Assembly: GCA_963700865.1 (NCBI GenBank)
Contig: CAVOZC010000001.1
Coordinates: 372,001-436,000, forward strand
Reading direction: 5' to 3'
DNA length: 64,000 bases
DNA from: CAVOGJ01 sp963700865
Lineage (GTDB): Bacteria; Planctomycetota; Planctomycetia; Pirellulales; Pirellulaceae
In this document: positions 37,574-48,081 of the stretch, one piece after another
Layout of the letters: the number at the start of each line of letters is the position of its first letter
Numbering within the stretch: position 1 is the stretch's first letter
The notes under the pieces: generated by a model
Told to the model about the DNA's origin: nothing
What the model saw: only the letters and a program-made list of their open reading frames with translations
Databases searched by the model: none
Position numbers and translations under genes: made by a program

Positions 37574-39687
37574 TTACTGCCGCAATTGCTGCAACAACCA
37601 ATTCACCGCCGCCTGCTTCGCCTGCGGCAATCGCACCACCAGCGACTGGGTCCCGGCGTCGTAGAGAATCGCGCCCTCCCCGCCACCTTCGACAAAGTGC
37701 CGGACACCGATCACCGACTGAAGTTGATCGATCATTTGCTCCGCCTGCACTTCGCTAACCGCCAAGTCGTCGATCGGATGCAAGTCGATTTCGAAGGTCT
37801 GTTCGGCCGCCTCGTGGGACGTGAGCTGAATGATGCCGAGCGCCGGGACACAATAATCGATCTGACAGGTGGCACACAGGTCGTCGAGCAGCTTACCCAA
37901 TTGCATGTCTTGCGGTGCAAACTCCAGCACCGAACCGAAGTCCCAACCGAGGGGTGCCAGCGCCTCCCAATCCGCCATCACGTGGAATGTCGGTTGCACG
38001 GTCGAGTTGAGCTGACTGACAACTTCGCCGAACGTGGTCTTGGCTTGAGCTCGTATCGAGACCGGCTGCTTCATGATCTTCGGCAAGCTACGCCAGCCGA
38101 AGGTGACTTGCTCGCGTGCCAGAGGTCCTGTGAGCGACAGCCCTCGCGCCGTGCGAAACTTATTCAACAACATCAGGGCCTCAAAATGAGCGGCCTCGGT
38201 GTCTCGCAAGACCAGGTGGGCATCTTTCAGGAAGAACCTGGCGTCACTTTCCCCGGGGCCCCATGCATGGGGGTCCACGAGCATCCGCACGGCACGGGAC
38301 AATGCCTTGGCCGACATGCCGCTCTCCATCAAATCACGCACATTGTGCTTTCGCAGCCACAGTTCCCCGGATAGATTCTCCAGTCGGTCCACCACGGCAT
38401 GTCCGTTTTCGATCGCAAATCCCAATCGCAACGGCCGTAACGCACTCGCCAGCAGTTCGGCGACCGTCGCGTCATTGCCGTCCAGCCGAACGGGAGAATC
38501 GAGGGTCAATCGCCCGTTCCTCAATCCCAAGGGTCGGACGGTAATGGGCACCGCGCTCATCTGCGACACGAGTTGCAGGAAGTCTCCCAAACCGGCGTCA
38601 AATTTCATGCCGTTCACCGGCAGTTGCAGGCGAGCCTCGACATCCACCGGACGGATCGGCTCGCGTGGAGGAGCATCGAGTCGCAGGTGGCTCTGAAACT
38701 CCGCCGGCAAGTCCAATGCACCCAACCGCCGTGGGCTCCGCGGCGGCTCGTCATGACTGACCCGATCGATGTCGGCGAAACGATCCACCGCCGCGTGGCC
38801 GGCGGCCGGCAGCGGAAAGACGTGTCCCCGCCCGTTGGGAGCCGGTTGTGCATCGCCGGCGGTGACCGGCTTTTGAACCGTCGTCCGCTTGGGCGTCGTG
38901 GGCTCTGCTGCGTCGGGTGACTCGGCAAGCGGTGGCTTCGTGGTCAGCGGCTCCTTTGCGGGGGGCGGGACGGCCGCACTCGGCGGGCGGCTGTCGCCGG
39001 TCGAGCGCCGCGGCTCCAACGGTGAATCATCTTCCAGGACCGCGGTCGCTCGTGCGATCTGCTGGGAACTAAGCACCGCACGCGAACGCAGGACGCTGAC
39101 GGTCGCGAGCGCCAACGCAGCGCCAGCGCACCGGTCAAACCGTACATCATCCAGACGCGAGCGGTACGCAGTCCGGCGGACGACCAATCCTGATGTGGCC
39201 CCAAGGGGGACGCCGTTTCCGAAGGGGAAGCCGTTTCGGAGGGGGCGGGTGTCGGCGGCCGCGAGTTCGCGGGCTGTTCCAGACGGCCGGACGCTGGCGG
39301 AGAGGCGGCTTCCTCGACCGGAATCTTCCAACGAGCGGCGGCCGTCGCGGCCGGAGCGATCGTATCCGAACTCTTGACTGGGGAATCGTGGGACATCGTC
39401 GGCGGAACGACCGCCGGAGCCGCTCCCGGCGCCGCCGCGGGCTCGTCCCCCAAGAGTTGTTCGATCTGGTCGTACGAGACGGATCGCAGCGCGGCCGCAT
39501 CAACCCCGGTCGCACGGACCTGGCGGGACGCCACGGGAGCGATCTCGTCGCTCACCGCCTCTGGCGGTCGTTCGACCATCACCATGCTGCTGCACTTGGG
39601 ACAGGCCACGATGTGCCCAAGGATGTCCGGCTTGCGTACACGCAATCCAGCACCACAGGTTGTGCAGCGTATCGAAAATGGTTCCAC
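37574..39687 (-). CDS. Zinc-ribbon membrane protein, planctomycete type, one frameshift
   Basis: ATG 39687 gives MEPFSIRCTTCGAGLRVRKP with C8, C11, C29 and C32 forming a zinc ribbon, then a Pro/Ala-rich linker. At VWMMYGLTGALAL a transmembrane helix begins; the frame breaks inside it near 39120 and continues LATVSVLRSRAVL in the next frame. The long extracytoplasmic part has repeated secretin/STN-like pieces (PVSIRAQAKTTFGEVVSQLN; GKLLDDLCATCQIDYCVPAL) and ends AVNWLLQQLRQ. About 704 residues repaired. It may assemble an envelope complex together with the pseudokinase encoded upstream; function unknown. Confidence 0.65.
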
Positions 39688-39828
39688 GAAATCCGATCCT
39701 CAGCGCAGCGGGTTGTTCTCAACGGCATGCGCTTGCCAAAGCGTTCCGCCACGCAACGTTACCTGTCCTGACGATCCGCCAAAATCGGCGCACCCGATTT
39801 CCCAGTATAGCTTTGGCCGCCCTGCGAA

Positions 39829-42711
39829 TCACTCTTCTTGAAAAACGGGCGGTAATTCCAGACCCCGGTCCTTGGCCGCCTGCCTCGTTGTAACCAATAC
39901 AAACGGCCCGTTTTGACGCGGGCCTGCCGATTGTACTGTCCATACGAGCCGTTGGTCTGATTCGTTCGCTCGCTGGACCGTCGTAATCGGATTGGCCTTG
40001 AGTAACAGGGCCGTGAGCAATTCGGCCACCGTTTGCTCTTCTCCGCGAAAATCTCGAATCTGCTGATTCCGCGTGATGCCCTCCTGCTGCAAATCGCTTC
40101 CGGAGATTTCGATCCGCAATGGGAACGGCGCTCCGACGACTGCGGCGTTGACATCCGCCGCCAGGTCGCGGAGCGCGAACTCCAATGACTGTTGCGGAAA
40201 CGAGAGACTCGTACGTACCGAGAGCAGGTCCTCGATGCTCCGGATCGGCGGTCCAGTTCGCGGGTCCGCCGACTCGTGGCTCTCATGCCCGGCTGTCGCG
40301 GCAAGCGACAATTCGGCCGCCAACGTCAGGTTCTGGGCCGCCGCGGACGGCAAGCTGGCATTCAGCACCAATTGACGCGCTTCCATGGCGATTCGCGTAT
40401 GATCCGACAGATAGCCGAGCATGCCCCGCATCCGCAAGGCCATCGGTCGCCAATGCTCGTTGATTTCCGGCAGACTCGACAGGAACGACTCGCCCCGGTC
40501 GGCCAATGACGTAATTTTTTCTGTCAACTCCGACAGCATCACACGACGCCGGGCGTTCGTCGTTTCCAACCGCAACTCGCCAAACGACTCATCTGCCGTC
40601 ACATGCACACTAAATAGCATGGCCCGCACACCATCGCCGCAGAAACGATCGATGATCGCGGGCACTTGGCGATAGCCCGGCAGCAGCATCTCGCGGCCGT
40701 CGTAAAGTAGAAAGCTCGGAGCCCACAACAGGCTGCATTGGCAATCACGATCACTCATGCGTCGTAACGCCTCGAATTCGCGCCGCAACGCGGGCGGTTG
40801 CCCACGCCGCTCGGCAATCTCCCTGACCACGGCCTCCGAACCGATGATCAGCTGCCGACCTTGGCCCGCGGCGGGGACGTAACAGACAAGGTCGCCGCGC
40901 CGCAGCAGGACGCCCGCGGCGGCTGTCTCCGCCGACCCCGATGACCAGGCATCCGGGCGATCATCGCTGGTCAGGAGCATGAGCTGGCTCACGGCTTCGG
41001 GTCGCCCCTCCGCGTCCGGGGCGACATAGATCGCTGCCTGCTCGATCCGCTCCAGCGGCAACGCCAGCTCCTGCTGCCAGCGTTCGATCACGGTGAGTGC
41101 CTCGGGTCCGAGCCCCGCGAGTACCTGGCGGGCCGGACTGGCCATGACCTCGCGGGGCCGCCAGATCAGGAACAATTGGCAGCCTTGGGGAGCGTACGTG
41201 AATTCAAAGGCGGACCCGCTCGTGGGACGCGCCCACAACAGATGACCATCGTCGGCGACCGTCACAAAACGCTCGTCAACGGGTGCCGCTGGCCCGCCTG
41301 ATGTCGTTTGGCCCGCCGGGTAAGATGCGGCCGGTTCCTCGCGTACGGGGACAATCTCCGCCCGTGGCGGCAAGGTTACCTTGGCCACGGTGGGGATTTC
41401 GATCGGTTGCATCAACCACCGCCAGGCGATGAACAGGGTTGCGGCCAGCAAGGCGGCCAGACAAGGCACTAGGATGCGGCGACGATGGCGTTCCGCGCAC
41501 CGTCGCTCGTGCAGCGTGTCGGCAAAGCGGACCTCAAGGTCCGCTAAGGCGGACGGCGCCAAACTGGCGGTTGCATGCTGGTCGCGTGGCGGGACTGGGG
41601 CGGGCACTTCGCCGTGACTTGCCAGAAACTGTTCAAAGACGGCACTCGTTGCCAACCGCATGCGGCCCGCGGGCTCGGACGGGGCAGCGCCCAGCGCGGC
41701 AACCGCTGCGCTGATCTCACGACAGGAGCTGCCTCGAGCCGCAGGCGTCTTGGCCAAGAGCCGCCGCAGTAAATCCACCAGCGGCGGCGGAAAGCGATCG
41801 GCCATTTCCGCCCAGCGACCGGAAATCCCCGCCGCATGTTGCTGCCGCAGTGCCTGCAAAGACGGAGCGGAGAATGGCGAACTTCCCGTGAGTAGCTGCC
41901 ATAACAGGCAGCCGATCGCATACAGGTCGCTCGCGACCGTGGGAGGCTGACCCGGTTCGAGCAATTCGGCGGCCGCGTAAGGCAATTGGGCTACGGTGGC
42001 AGCTCGACACGCCGCCGAGACCGGCAATAACGGTCCGCTTTGACGGAGCGGATACCTTGCCAGCACCAGCGTCTGCTCCACTCGGCTCAGGTTGCCGGGC
42101 CGAATGGCACCGTGCACCAGTCCCCGCTCGTGCAGTGCTTGAACGGCATCGGCGAGCTGCGCGATTTGCCGCAACGTCGTGGCCAGCGGCAGCGGCGAGG
42201 CCGGGAGTGCGAGCGGCCGACCCGGCGGCCGTTCACTCACCAGGAAGCGGTACTCCGGCAGCACCACCAGCTGATGGCAATCGGTCAATCCTGCGTGCTG
42301 CAGCGCGATATGGAGTGGCATTTCCTTCACCAATCGGCTCAGTCGCTCCGGCGGCCAATCGTGGCCCGCCGGTAGAAAATCAAGGAGTACCGGATGGCCC
42401 GTGGGGAGATGCACCGCTTCGAATTGACCCAGCCGTTCCGGGACGTCAATCCGGCGCGTCAGCCGATAGTCCCCATAGCCGAACGTGCCATCGTAGCCGT
42501 TCGCCAACAGCAGGGCCTGATACTGCGTAACGACCGATTGCTTCATCAGCCAGGCGAGAACCGCTTGCGTGTCGTGATGTCCGGCCTGGCTGGCGGCCAC
42601 ACGCAGGCGTTCCCCGTCCGCGCCACGGATCAGTCCGGCAACCTCCAGGCGTTGCCAGATATCGTCGGCCATGGATGACGTATCGGAATGTCCTGGCAAC
42701 GGCTCGCCCAT
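39829..42711 (-). CDS. Membrane-bound pseudokinase
   Basis: ATG 42711 gives MGEPLPGHSDTSSMADDIWQ (42672 is an alternative; the frame is open to 42861, inside the neighbouring gene). The protein has a kinase-like fold: LLANGYDGTFGYGDYRLTRR, GLVHGAIRPGNL in place of HRDLKPxN, and SDLYAIGCLLWQLLTG (subdomain IX). The catalytic aspartate and a DFG motif are not seen, so it is probably inactive. A transmembrane helix (LAALLAATLFIAWRWLM) is followed by a roughly 500-residue domain of unknown type. Probably a scaffold or sensor; its 3' neighbour is the zinc-ribbon membrane protein. Confidence 0.75.
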   Translation of the reverse strand: MGEPLPGHSDTSSMADDIWQRLEVAGLIRGADGERLRVAASQAGHHDTQAVLAWLMKQSVVTQYQALLLANGYDGTFGYGDYRLTRRIDVPERLGQFEAVHLPTGHPVLLDFLPAGHDWPPERLSRLVKEMPLHIALQHAGLTDCHQLVVLPEYRFLVSERPPGRPLALPASPLPLATTLRQIAQLADAVQALHERGLVHGAIRPGNLSRVEQTLVLARYPLRQSGPLLPVSAACRAATVAQLPYAAAELLEPGQPPTVASDLYAIGCLLWQLLTGSSPFSAPSLQALRQQHAAGISGRWAEMADRFPPPLVDLLRRLLAKTPAARGSSCREISAAVAALGAAPSEPAGRMRLATSAVFEQFLASHGEVPAPVPPRDQHATASLAPSALADLEVRFADTLHERRCAERHRRRILVPCLAALLAATLFIAWRWLMQPIEIPTVAKVTLPPRAEIVPVREEPAASYPAGQTTSGGPAAPVDERFVTVADDGHLLWARPTSGSAFEFTYAPQGCQLFLIWRPREVMASPARQVLAGLGPEALTVIERWQQELALPLERIEQAAIYVAPDAEGRPEAVSQLMLLTSDDRPDAWSSGSAETAAAGVLLRRGDLVCYVPAAGQGRQLIIGSEAVVREIAERRGQPPALRREFEALRRMSDRDCQCSLLWAPSFLLYDGREMLLPGYRQVPAIIDRFCGDGVRAMLFSVHVTADESFGELRLETTNARRRVMLSELTEKITSLADRGESFLSSLPEINEHWRPMALRMRGMLGYLSDHTRIAMEARQLVLNASLPSAAAQNLTLAAELSLAATAGHESHESADPRTGPPIRSIEDLLSVRTSLSFPQQSLEFALRDLAADVNAAVVGAPFPLRIEISGSDLQQEGITRNQQIRDFRGEEQTVAELLTALLLKANPITTVQRANESDQRLVWTVQSAGPRQNGPFVLVTTRQAAKDRGLELPPVFQEE

Positions 42712-42772
42712 GAATGTCGCTACTCTCTTGCCGGTGGCTGGCGGCCCTCTTCCCGACGGCGTGGTCGGTGGC

Positions 42773-43843
42773 TCAGACGGCCACGGGTTTGTCGGCCGAA
42801 CATGCCGCGGCGACCTCCTGAACGATCTTCCCCGCTTGATCGACCTGTTCATCGCTGACATCCAGGTGAGTTACCGCTCGGATGGCGTGGCTGCCCATGG
42901 CCAGCATCAGGACCGATTTGTCGGCCAACAGGCGGAGGAAATCGGCGGCCGTCCCATACTCGGCCGGCACGTGGAACAGGACCATGTTGGATTCAATGCG
43001 GGGCGTGGCCAATTGTAAGCCCGCTGCCTGCTGCACGGCTTCCCCTAAGCGTTGTGCCTTGTCGTGGTCTTCGCCCAGCCGTGCCACATTGTGTTCCAGC
43101 GCAAAGAGCGCTCCGGCGGCGATGATGCCCGCCTGACGCATGCCTCCGCCGAATAATTTTCGTTGTCGACGAGCCGCACGGACGACATCGCGCGGGCCCA
43201 CGAGTGCGGACCCGACGGGCGCTCCCAGCCCCTTGCTGAAACAAACGCTCACGGTATCGAAATGCTGGGCCCACATTTCGGCCGAGATGTCTGTCGCCGC
43301 CACGGCGTTGAACAAGCGGGCTCCGTCCAGATGTCGCAGCAGCCCGTGCTGCTCGGCCCACGTACAGATTTCGACAAGGCCTTCGTAGGGCAGCACGCGG
43401 CCGCCGGCCTTATTATGGGTATTTTCCAGGCAGACCAGTCGTGTCCGCACGAGGTGGTCCGCGGGCGGACGAATCTTGTCGGCCAACTGCTCCACCGCCA
43501 GCACCCCCTGATCCCCCTTCACGGTGCGGGCAACGATGCCGCTCAACTGGGCAAACGCAGCCTGCTCGTAGTTATAAATGTGGCATTCTTCCTCGCAGAG
43601 AAACTCGTCACCCGGCTGGCAATGCAGCCGAATGGCAATCTGGTTCGTCATCGAACCGGACGGCATGTAGATCGCCGCCTCCTTTCCCAGCATCTCGGCG
43701 ACTGTCTTTTCCAGGCGGTCGATGGTCGGATCGACATCAATCACATCGTCGCCCACGGGGGCAGAGGCCATGGCGGACCGCATCTGGGGCGAAGGGCGTG
43801 TCACCGTGTCACTGCGCAGGTCAATCACTGGTTCGCTCGACAT
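42773..43843 (-). CDS. ltaE: Low-specificity L-threonine aldolase
   Basis: ATG 43843 follows CCGGAGAG at good spacing; the frame is open to 43867. MSSEPVIDLRSDTVTRPSPQ is the family N-terminus; EAAIYMPSGSMTNQIAIRLH and LDGARLFNA are conserved PLP-pocket segments, and SVCFSKGLGAPVGSALVG holds the PLP lysine. It cleaves L-threonine or L-allo-threonine to glycine and acetaldehyde. 356 residues from this start, normal length. Divergent from hisD, with about 230 bp between them. Confidence 0.93.
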   Translation of the reverse strand: MSSEPVIDLRSDTVTRPSPQMRSAMASAPVGDDVIDVDPTIDRLEKTVAEMLGKEAAIYMPSGSMTNQIAIRLHCQPGDEFLCEEECHIYNYEQAAFAQLSGIVARTVKGDQGVLAVEQLADKIRPPADHLVRTRLVCLENTHNKAGGRVLPYEGLVEICTWAEQHGLLRHLDGARLFNAVAATDISAEMWAQHFDTVSVCFSKGLGAPVGSALVGPRDVVRAARRQRKLFGGGMRQAGIIAAGALFALEHNVARLGEDHDKAQRLGEAVQQAAGLQLATPRIESNMVLFHVPAEYGTAADFLRLLADKSVLMLAMGSHAIRAVTHLDVSDEQVDQAGKIVQEVAAACSADKPVAV

Positions 43844-44075
43844 GGAAAACTCTCCGGGGTTCATCAAATTCTGTTGCTGGACGAGATGCGGGGAAAACGG
43901 GGATCAAGCGGCGTGGGCTAACGCGCCAAATCGCGGTTAACCGTATCTCCTACAGTAATGGCTCGGCCCAAGCCTGGCCAGCACCAAGCTTGGCTGCCGG
44001 CCGGGGTCGGGCCTTTCGCCCAGACGCGGTGCAGCCCAAAATGATGACTTCGCGCCCCTTTCTGGATAGAACCTC

Positions 44076-45449
44076 GTGAACGAACTGATCCCTGTCATCG
44101 ACGCCCGTGCGGACGACATCGAGCAACGTCTGCAAGACCTGCGGCGGCGACTCAGTTCCGATGGCAACGTGGTCAGTACCAGTGGCCGCCAGAAAACGAT
44201 CGATGTGTTTGGCGAAGCCCTCACGCCTCGGCAAGTCGTGGCTCGCATTTGTGACGACGTCCGCCAGCGAGGACTACCCGCCGTACTCGACTATGGCCGA
44301 CGCATCGACCACGCCGACGTCTCGGTGGATACGCTCCGTGTCTCCGCCGCCGAATTGGCGGCAGCCCATACGGCGGTTGACGCCGACTTTCTCGCATCGA
44401 TCCGACGCATTCGCGATCGGATTCACGAATTCCAATCCGCGATCTTGCACGCGGACCGGGAACTCGTGCGTAGCGATGGAACTCGACTGCAGCAGCGCTA
44501 CCTGCCGCTCCACCGTATCGGCGTATGTGTTCCTGGCGGAGCCGCCGCTTATCCATCTACGGTCCTCATGACGGTCGTTCCCGCGCTTGCGGCCGGCGTG
44601 CGGGAAATCGCGGTCGTGGCTCCACCAACCGATTTCGGGGCCAACAACCCGGATGTGCTGGCGACTTGCCACGAACTGGGCGTCACGGAAGTTTATCGAG
44701 TCGGTGGCGCCCAAGCGGTGGCGGCGCTGGCCTATGGCATCGAATCGATCGCCCCGGTGGACAAAATCGTGGGACCCGGCAACCTGTTCGTGGCTCTCGC
44801 CAAAGGCCGTGTCTACGGGACCGTGGACATCGATTCGATCGCGGGTCCCAGCGAGGTCGTCGTGATTGCCGATGACACGACTTCACCCGAGGCGTGCGCG
44901 GCCGACCTGCTCGCGCAAGCCGAACACTGTCCCGGCGCGAGTATTTTGATCACCTGGGATCGCGACTCGCTCGAGCAGACCCTCGCGGCTCTGCACGCCC
45001 AATTGCAGCGACTTGAGCGGGCGGCGGTCACCCGCGACAGCCTGCGTGATTTTGGCGCCGCCATCCTGGTGGCCGACGCGGATCAGGCGGTTGACATCAC
45101 CAACCAGATCGCGCCCGAACATCTGCACATCGCCTGCGATCAGCCCCGGCGGCTGTCGGAGCGGATTCGCCACGCGGGCGCCACTTTCCTCGGCCCGTTC
45201 ACTCCCGTGGCGGTGGGGGACTATGTGGCTGGCCCGTCCCACGTGCTGCCGACCGGCGGCACGGCTCGTTGGGCAAGCGGACTGTCGGCCAACAGTTTTC
45301 TCCGCAGCAGCAGCGTCGTCGAATTCACATCCGCGGGACTGGCCGCGGTGGCCGATGATCTCGAACGGATCGCGCGGCGTGAACAATTAACGGCCCACTG
45401 GGAAAGCGTGGCGGTGCGTTTGCCTGCGCGAAAGCCGAGCCAACCATGA
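44076..45449 (+). CDS. hisD: Histidinol dehydrogenase
   Basis: 457 residues from GTG 44076. LPLHRIGVCVPGGAAAYPST and EVYRVGGAQAVAALAYG are the HisD substrate/NAD segments; KIVGPGNLFVALAKGRVYGT and DSIAGPSEVVVIADD are the PROSITE-type signature, with AEHCPGA and GPSHVLPTGGTARWASGLS near the zinc site. It oxidises histidinol to histidine through histidinal. The hisC start ATGATG overlaps the stop TGA, so translation is coupled. A short N-terminal extension precedes the conserved core. Confidence 0.95.
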   Translation: MNELIPVIDARADDIEQRLQDLRRRLSSDGNVVSTSGRQKTIDVFGEALTPRQVVARICDDVRQRGLPAVLDYGRRIDHADVSVDTLRVSAAELAAAHTAVDADFLASIRRIRDRIHEFQSAILHADRELVRSDGTRLQQRYLPLHRIGVCVPGGAAAYPSTVLMTVVPALAAGVREIAVVAPPTDFGANNPDVLATCHELGVTEVYRVGGAQAVAALAYGIESIAPVDKIVGPGNLFVALAKGRVYGTVDIDSIAGPSEVVVIADDTTSPEACAADLLAQAEHCPGASILITWDRDSLEQTLAALHAQLQRLERAAVTRDSLRDFGAAILVADADQAVDITNQIAPEHLHIACDQPRRLSERIRHAGATFLGPFTPVAVGDYVAGPSHVLPTGGTARWASGLSANSFLRSSSVVEFTSAGLAAVADDLERIARREQLTAHWESVAVRLPARKPSQP

Positions 45450-46514
45450 TGTATCGACCCGAAATCATCGCCATCGACGGCTACCAACCGGGCGAACAAC
45501 CGCCTCCCGGAAAATTCATCAAGCTCAACACGAACGAGAATGCCTACCCCTGCTCGCCCCACGTCGCGGCCAGCCATCCAGGCGGCCGTCGCCGGCGGAC
45601 TCTCTCGTTACCCTGATCCGATGGCAACCGCCTTTCGCCGCCAAGCCGCCGACGTCCTGGGCGTCGACCCGGATTGGATCCTGTGCGGTAACGGAAGTGA
45701 CGACATCCTGACCATCGCCACGCGGACCTTTGTTGGCAGTGGACAGGCCTTGCGGATGCCTCACCCCAGCTACACGCTCTACCGCACGCTCGCCGAGATT
45801 CAGGGGGCTCGTTGCGACGTGGTGCCCTTCCAGCCTGACTGGACGTTATCGGAGCAATTCGCGGCGGCCACTGATGATTTGAGGTTGGCGTTTCTTCCCA
45901 ACCCCAATAGCCCCTCGGGCACGATGGTCACGTCCGACGCCATCCGCGACTTGGCGGCCGCCCTCCCCTGCCCCTTGCTGGTGGACGAGGCGTATGTGGA
46001 TTTTGCCGGTAGTCACTGCTTGGACTTGGTCGCCGAAAACGAAAAGATTCTCGTCTCACGTTCCTTGAGCAAGTCGTACGCCCTGGCCGGTCTGCGGTTC
46101 GGCTTTGTCATCGCGCAACCCCAAGTGATCGCCCAAATGGTCAAGGTCAAGGACTCGTATAATTGCGACACCTTGGCAATTGCGGCCGCCACCGCCGCGA
46201 TCGCCGACCGAGCATGGTTTGAGGAAAACCGTCGCCGTGTCGTGGCCAGCCGCGCCAGGCTCCAAACCGAACTGGGTTCGTTGGGATTCGAACTCATTCC
46301 CTCCGAAGCAAACTTTGTCTGGTGTTGCCACCCGGAACGGGAGGCGAAATCACTGTACGAACGACTCAAGGAGCGGCAGATTCTCGTACGCTACATGAGC
46401 TATGCTGGTTGGGGGGACGGCATTCGCATTACCGTTGGCACGGATGAACAACTCGACGCCTGCTTGGCGGTGATGGACGATATCCTGCGGTCGTCCTCTT
46501 TATCAGGCGGCTAG
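45446..46514 (+). CDS. hisC: Histidinol-phosphate aminotransferase, one frameshift
   Basis: From ATG 45446: MMYRPEIIAIDGYQPGEQ then FIKLNTNENAYPCSPHVAA. An extra A near 45573 (GGCCAGCC) breaks the frame; the next frame continues IQAAVAGGLSRYPDP, the conserved HisC region, then ILCGNGSDDILTIA, FLPNPNSPSGTMV, VDEAYVDFAG and the PLP lysine in SRSLSKSYALAGLRFGF. About 355 residues repaired, normal length. It transaminates imidazole-acetol phosphate with glutamate. Coupled to hisD; a minisatellite separates it from hisB. Confidence 0.9.
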
Positions 46515-46550
46515 CGTCGCTTCCAATGGATACATATGAAGGTAAGTCAA

Positions 46551-46861
46551 CGTCGTGGCTGTGGCTTCCGCAGTCGTCGTCGTGGCTGTGGCTTCCAGCC
46601 GCAGTCGTCGTCGTGGCTGTGGCTTCCGCAGTCGTCGTCGTGGCTGTGGCTTCCAGCCGCAGTCGTCGTCGCTGTGGCTTCCAGCCGCAGTCGTCGTCGC
46701 TGTGGCTTCCCCAGTCGTCGTCGTCGCTGTGGCTTCCCCAGTCGTCGTCGTGGCTGTGGCATCCAGCCGCAGTCGTCGTCGTGGCTGTGGCTTCCAGCCG
46801 CAGTCGTCGTCGTGGCTGTGGCTTCCCCAGTCGTCGTCGTGGCTGTGGCTTCTTGCCGGCC
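46551..46861 (+). repeat. Minisatellite of 11 units between hisC and hisB
   Basis: Units begin at 46573, 46604, 46631, 46662, 46690, 46714, 46741, 46772, 46803 and 46830, after a partial unit at 46551. Each is GTCGTCGTCG, then (T)GGCTGTGGCTTCC, ending AGCCGCA, GCA or CCA; unit lengths are 24, 27, 28 or 31 bp. The 31-bp form contains a GGCTG/CAGCC hairpin. The array has no stop codon in five frames, so it gives long spurious reading frames. It lies in the his operon gap, about 490 bp between the genes. Confidence 0.92.
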
Positions 46862-47006
46862 ACGCTCATTGAACCTGTTCTCCACATTTGACAAAGCACT
46901 GGTCAGCCGGCTTCAGGAGAAGTAGACACTAGCCGGTTGGTTGATTCCGGGCACGCGTTGCCCCGCAGCGAATTCCCCACGCCAACGCAACTATTTGGAC
47001 CTGATC

Positions 47007-47594
47007 ATGACTCGAACCGCCACCCTCCGTCGCCAGACGAACGAAACAACCATCGAATTAACGCTCAATCTCGACGGGAGCGGACAAGCCGACGTGGAGA
47101 CCGGTGTGGGCTTCCTCGATCACATGCTCGACCTGTTCACGCGACACGCGGCGGTTGATCTGCGTGTCCGGGCGAAAGGGGACGTGCAAGTCGACTCGCA
47201 CCACACGGTGGAAGATGTGGGCATCTGTCTGGGAAAAGCCGTACACGAAGCGGCGGGCGACAAGCGGGGCATTCGCCGCTACGGACATTTCACGCTGCCG
47301 ATGGACGAGTCGCTCGTAACCGCCGCCATCGACCTGAGCGGTCGACCCTACTTTGTTTTTCACGTGGCCTTTCCCAGCCCGACCATCGGCACTTTCGATT
47401 CGGAATTGGTGGAAGAGTTCTGGCAGGCGTTTACCAGCAATGCATTGTGCAACCTGCACCAACGGCTCGAATACGGCCGCAACAGTCATCACATCAGCGA
47501 AGCGATTTTCAAGGCCACCGCACGGGCGCTGCGGATGGCGGTCGAATCCGATCCGCGATTGAGCGATGTGCCCAGCACCAAGGGCACGTTGTAA
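47007..47594 (+). CDS. hisB: Imidazoleglycerol-phosphate dehydratase
   Basis: 195 residues from ATG 47007, the normal length of monofunctional IGPD. GVGFLDHMLDLFTRH and DSHHTVEDVGICLGKAV hold the manganese-binding His/Glu residues; LSGRPYFVFH and LHQRLEYGRNSHHISEAIFK complete the repeat-related second half. It dehydrates imidazoleglycerol phosphate in histidine synthesis, upstream of HisC. The frame is open to 46941, but this start fits the family. The upstream minisatellite may separate its expression from hisDC. Confidence 0.95.
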   Translation: MTRTATLRRQTNETTIELTLNLDGSGQADVETGVGFLDHMLDLFTRHAAVDLRVRAKGDVQVDSHHTVEDVGICLGKAVHEAAGDKRGIRRYGHFTLPMDESLVTAAIDLSGRPYFVFHVAFPSPTIGTFDSELVEEFWQAFTSNALCNLHQRLEYGRNSHHISEAIFKATARALRMAVESDPRLSDVPSTKGTL

Positions 47595-47788
47595 ATGATG
47601 GGCCGGCAGGGTCCCTCATCCACCTTTTACGCCGTGTCGTAGAGATCGCGCAACGCACTTCGCAACTCAGGATATTGACACTCAAAGCCGGCTTCGGCCA
47701 GACGCTCAGAGACGACATATCGCCCGCACAGTGCCAATTCGGGATCGGTATGGAGGATGAGCGGAGCGGCGATGCGCACCATCGTTCA

Positions 47789-47870
47789 GGATAACGCGGC
47801 CGGCCACCGATGATCCGAGCGAAGCGAGTCAGCCCGGCAATTCCGGCTCGCGTTCATCCGGTGGTTAGGT
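47789..47870 (-). other. attC-like recombination site A1
   Basis: Minus strand: ACCTAAC core (47870-47864), arm CCACCGGATGA, nested CGAGC/GCTCG stem, arm TCATCGGTGG, and GTTATCC end (47795-47789). The two arms pair with one unpaired G, the type of extrahelical base found in attC hairpins. The left core fits RYYYAAC; the right one fits GTTRRRY only partly. Confidence 0.5.
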
Positions 47871-48081
47871 GGCGGGACGCGTGGTCCTGCGTGGTTGGCG
47901 GTACCTGGGCCCACTGGGTGATTCACGGTTACATCGCCGAGGCCATGGCACCACGAGTATATCGCGATGTCCCTCTGGCGACAAGGTTATGGTGCTCTCG
48001 CCTAAGTGTTCTTCACAGGCGGGTAACAACGGTCACTACTTTCGCCACACCGTTACTGGCAAGCTGGTTGACCAGGCGGGC

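Noticed and set aside
46551..46861. CRISPR array
   Set aside because: Units are contiguous tandem repeats with no unique spacers, and no cas genes are nearby.
46526..46925. Long open frames on both strands through the minisatellite (Val/Ser-rich or His/Asp-rich proteins)
   Set aside because: They exist only because the repeat unit lacks stop codons in five frames; no start signal or family resemblance.
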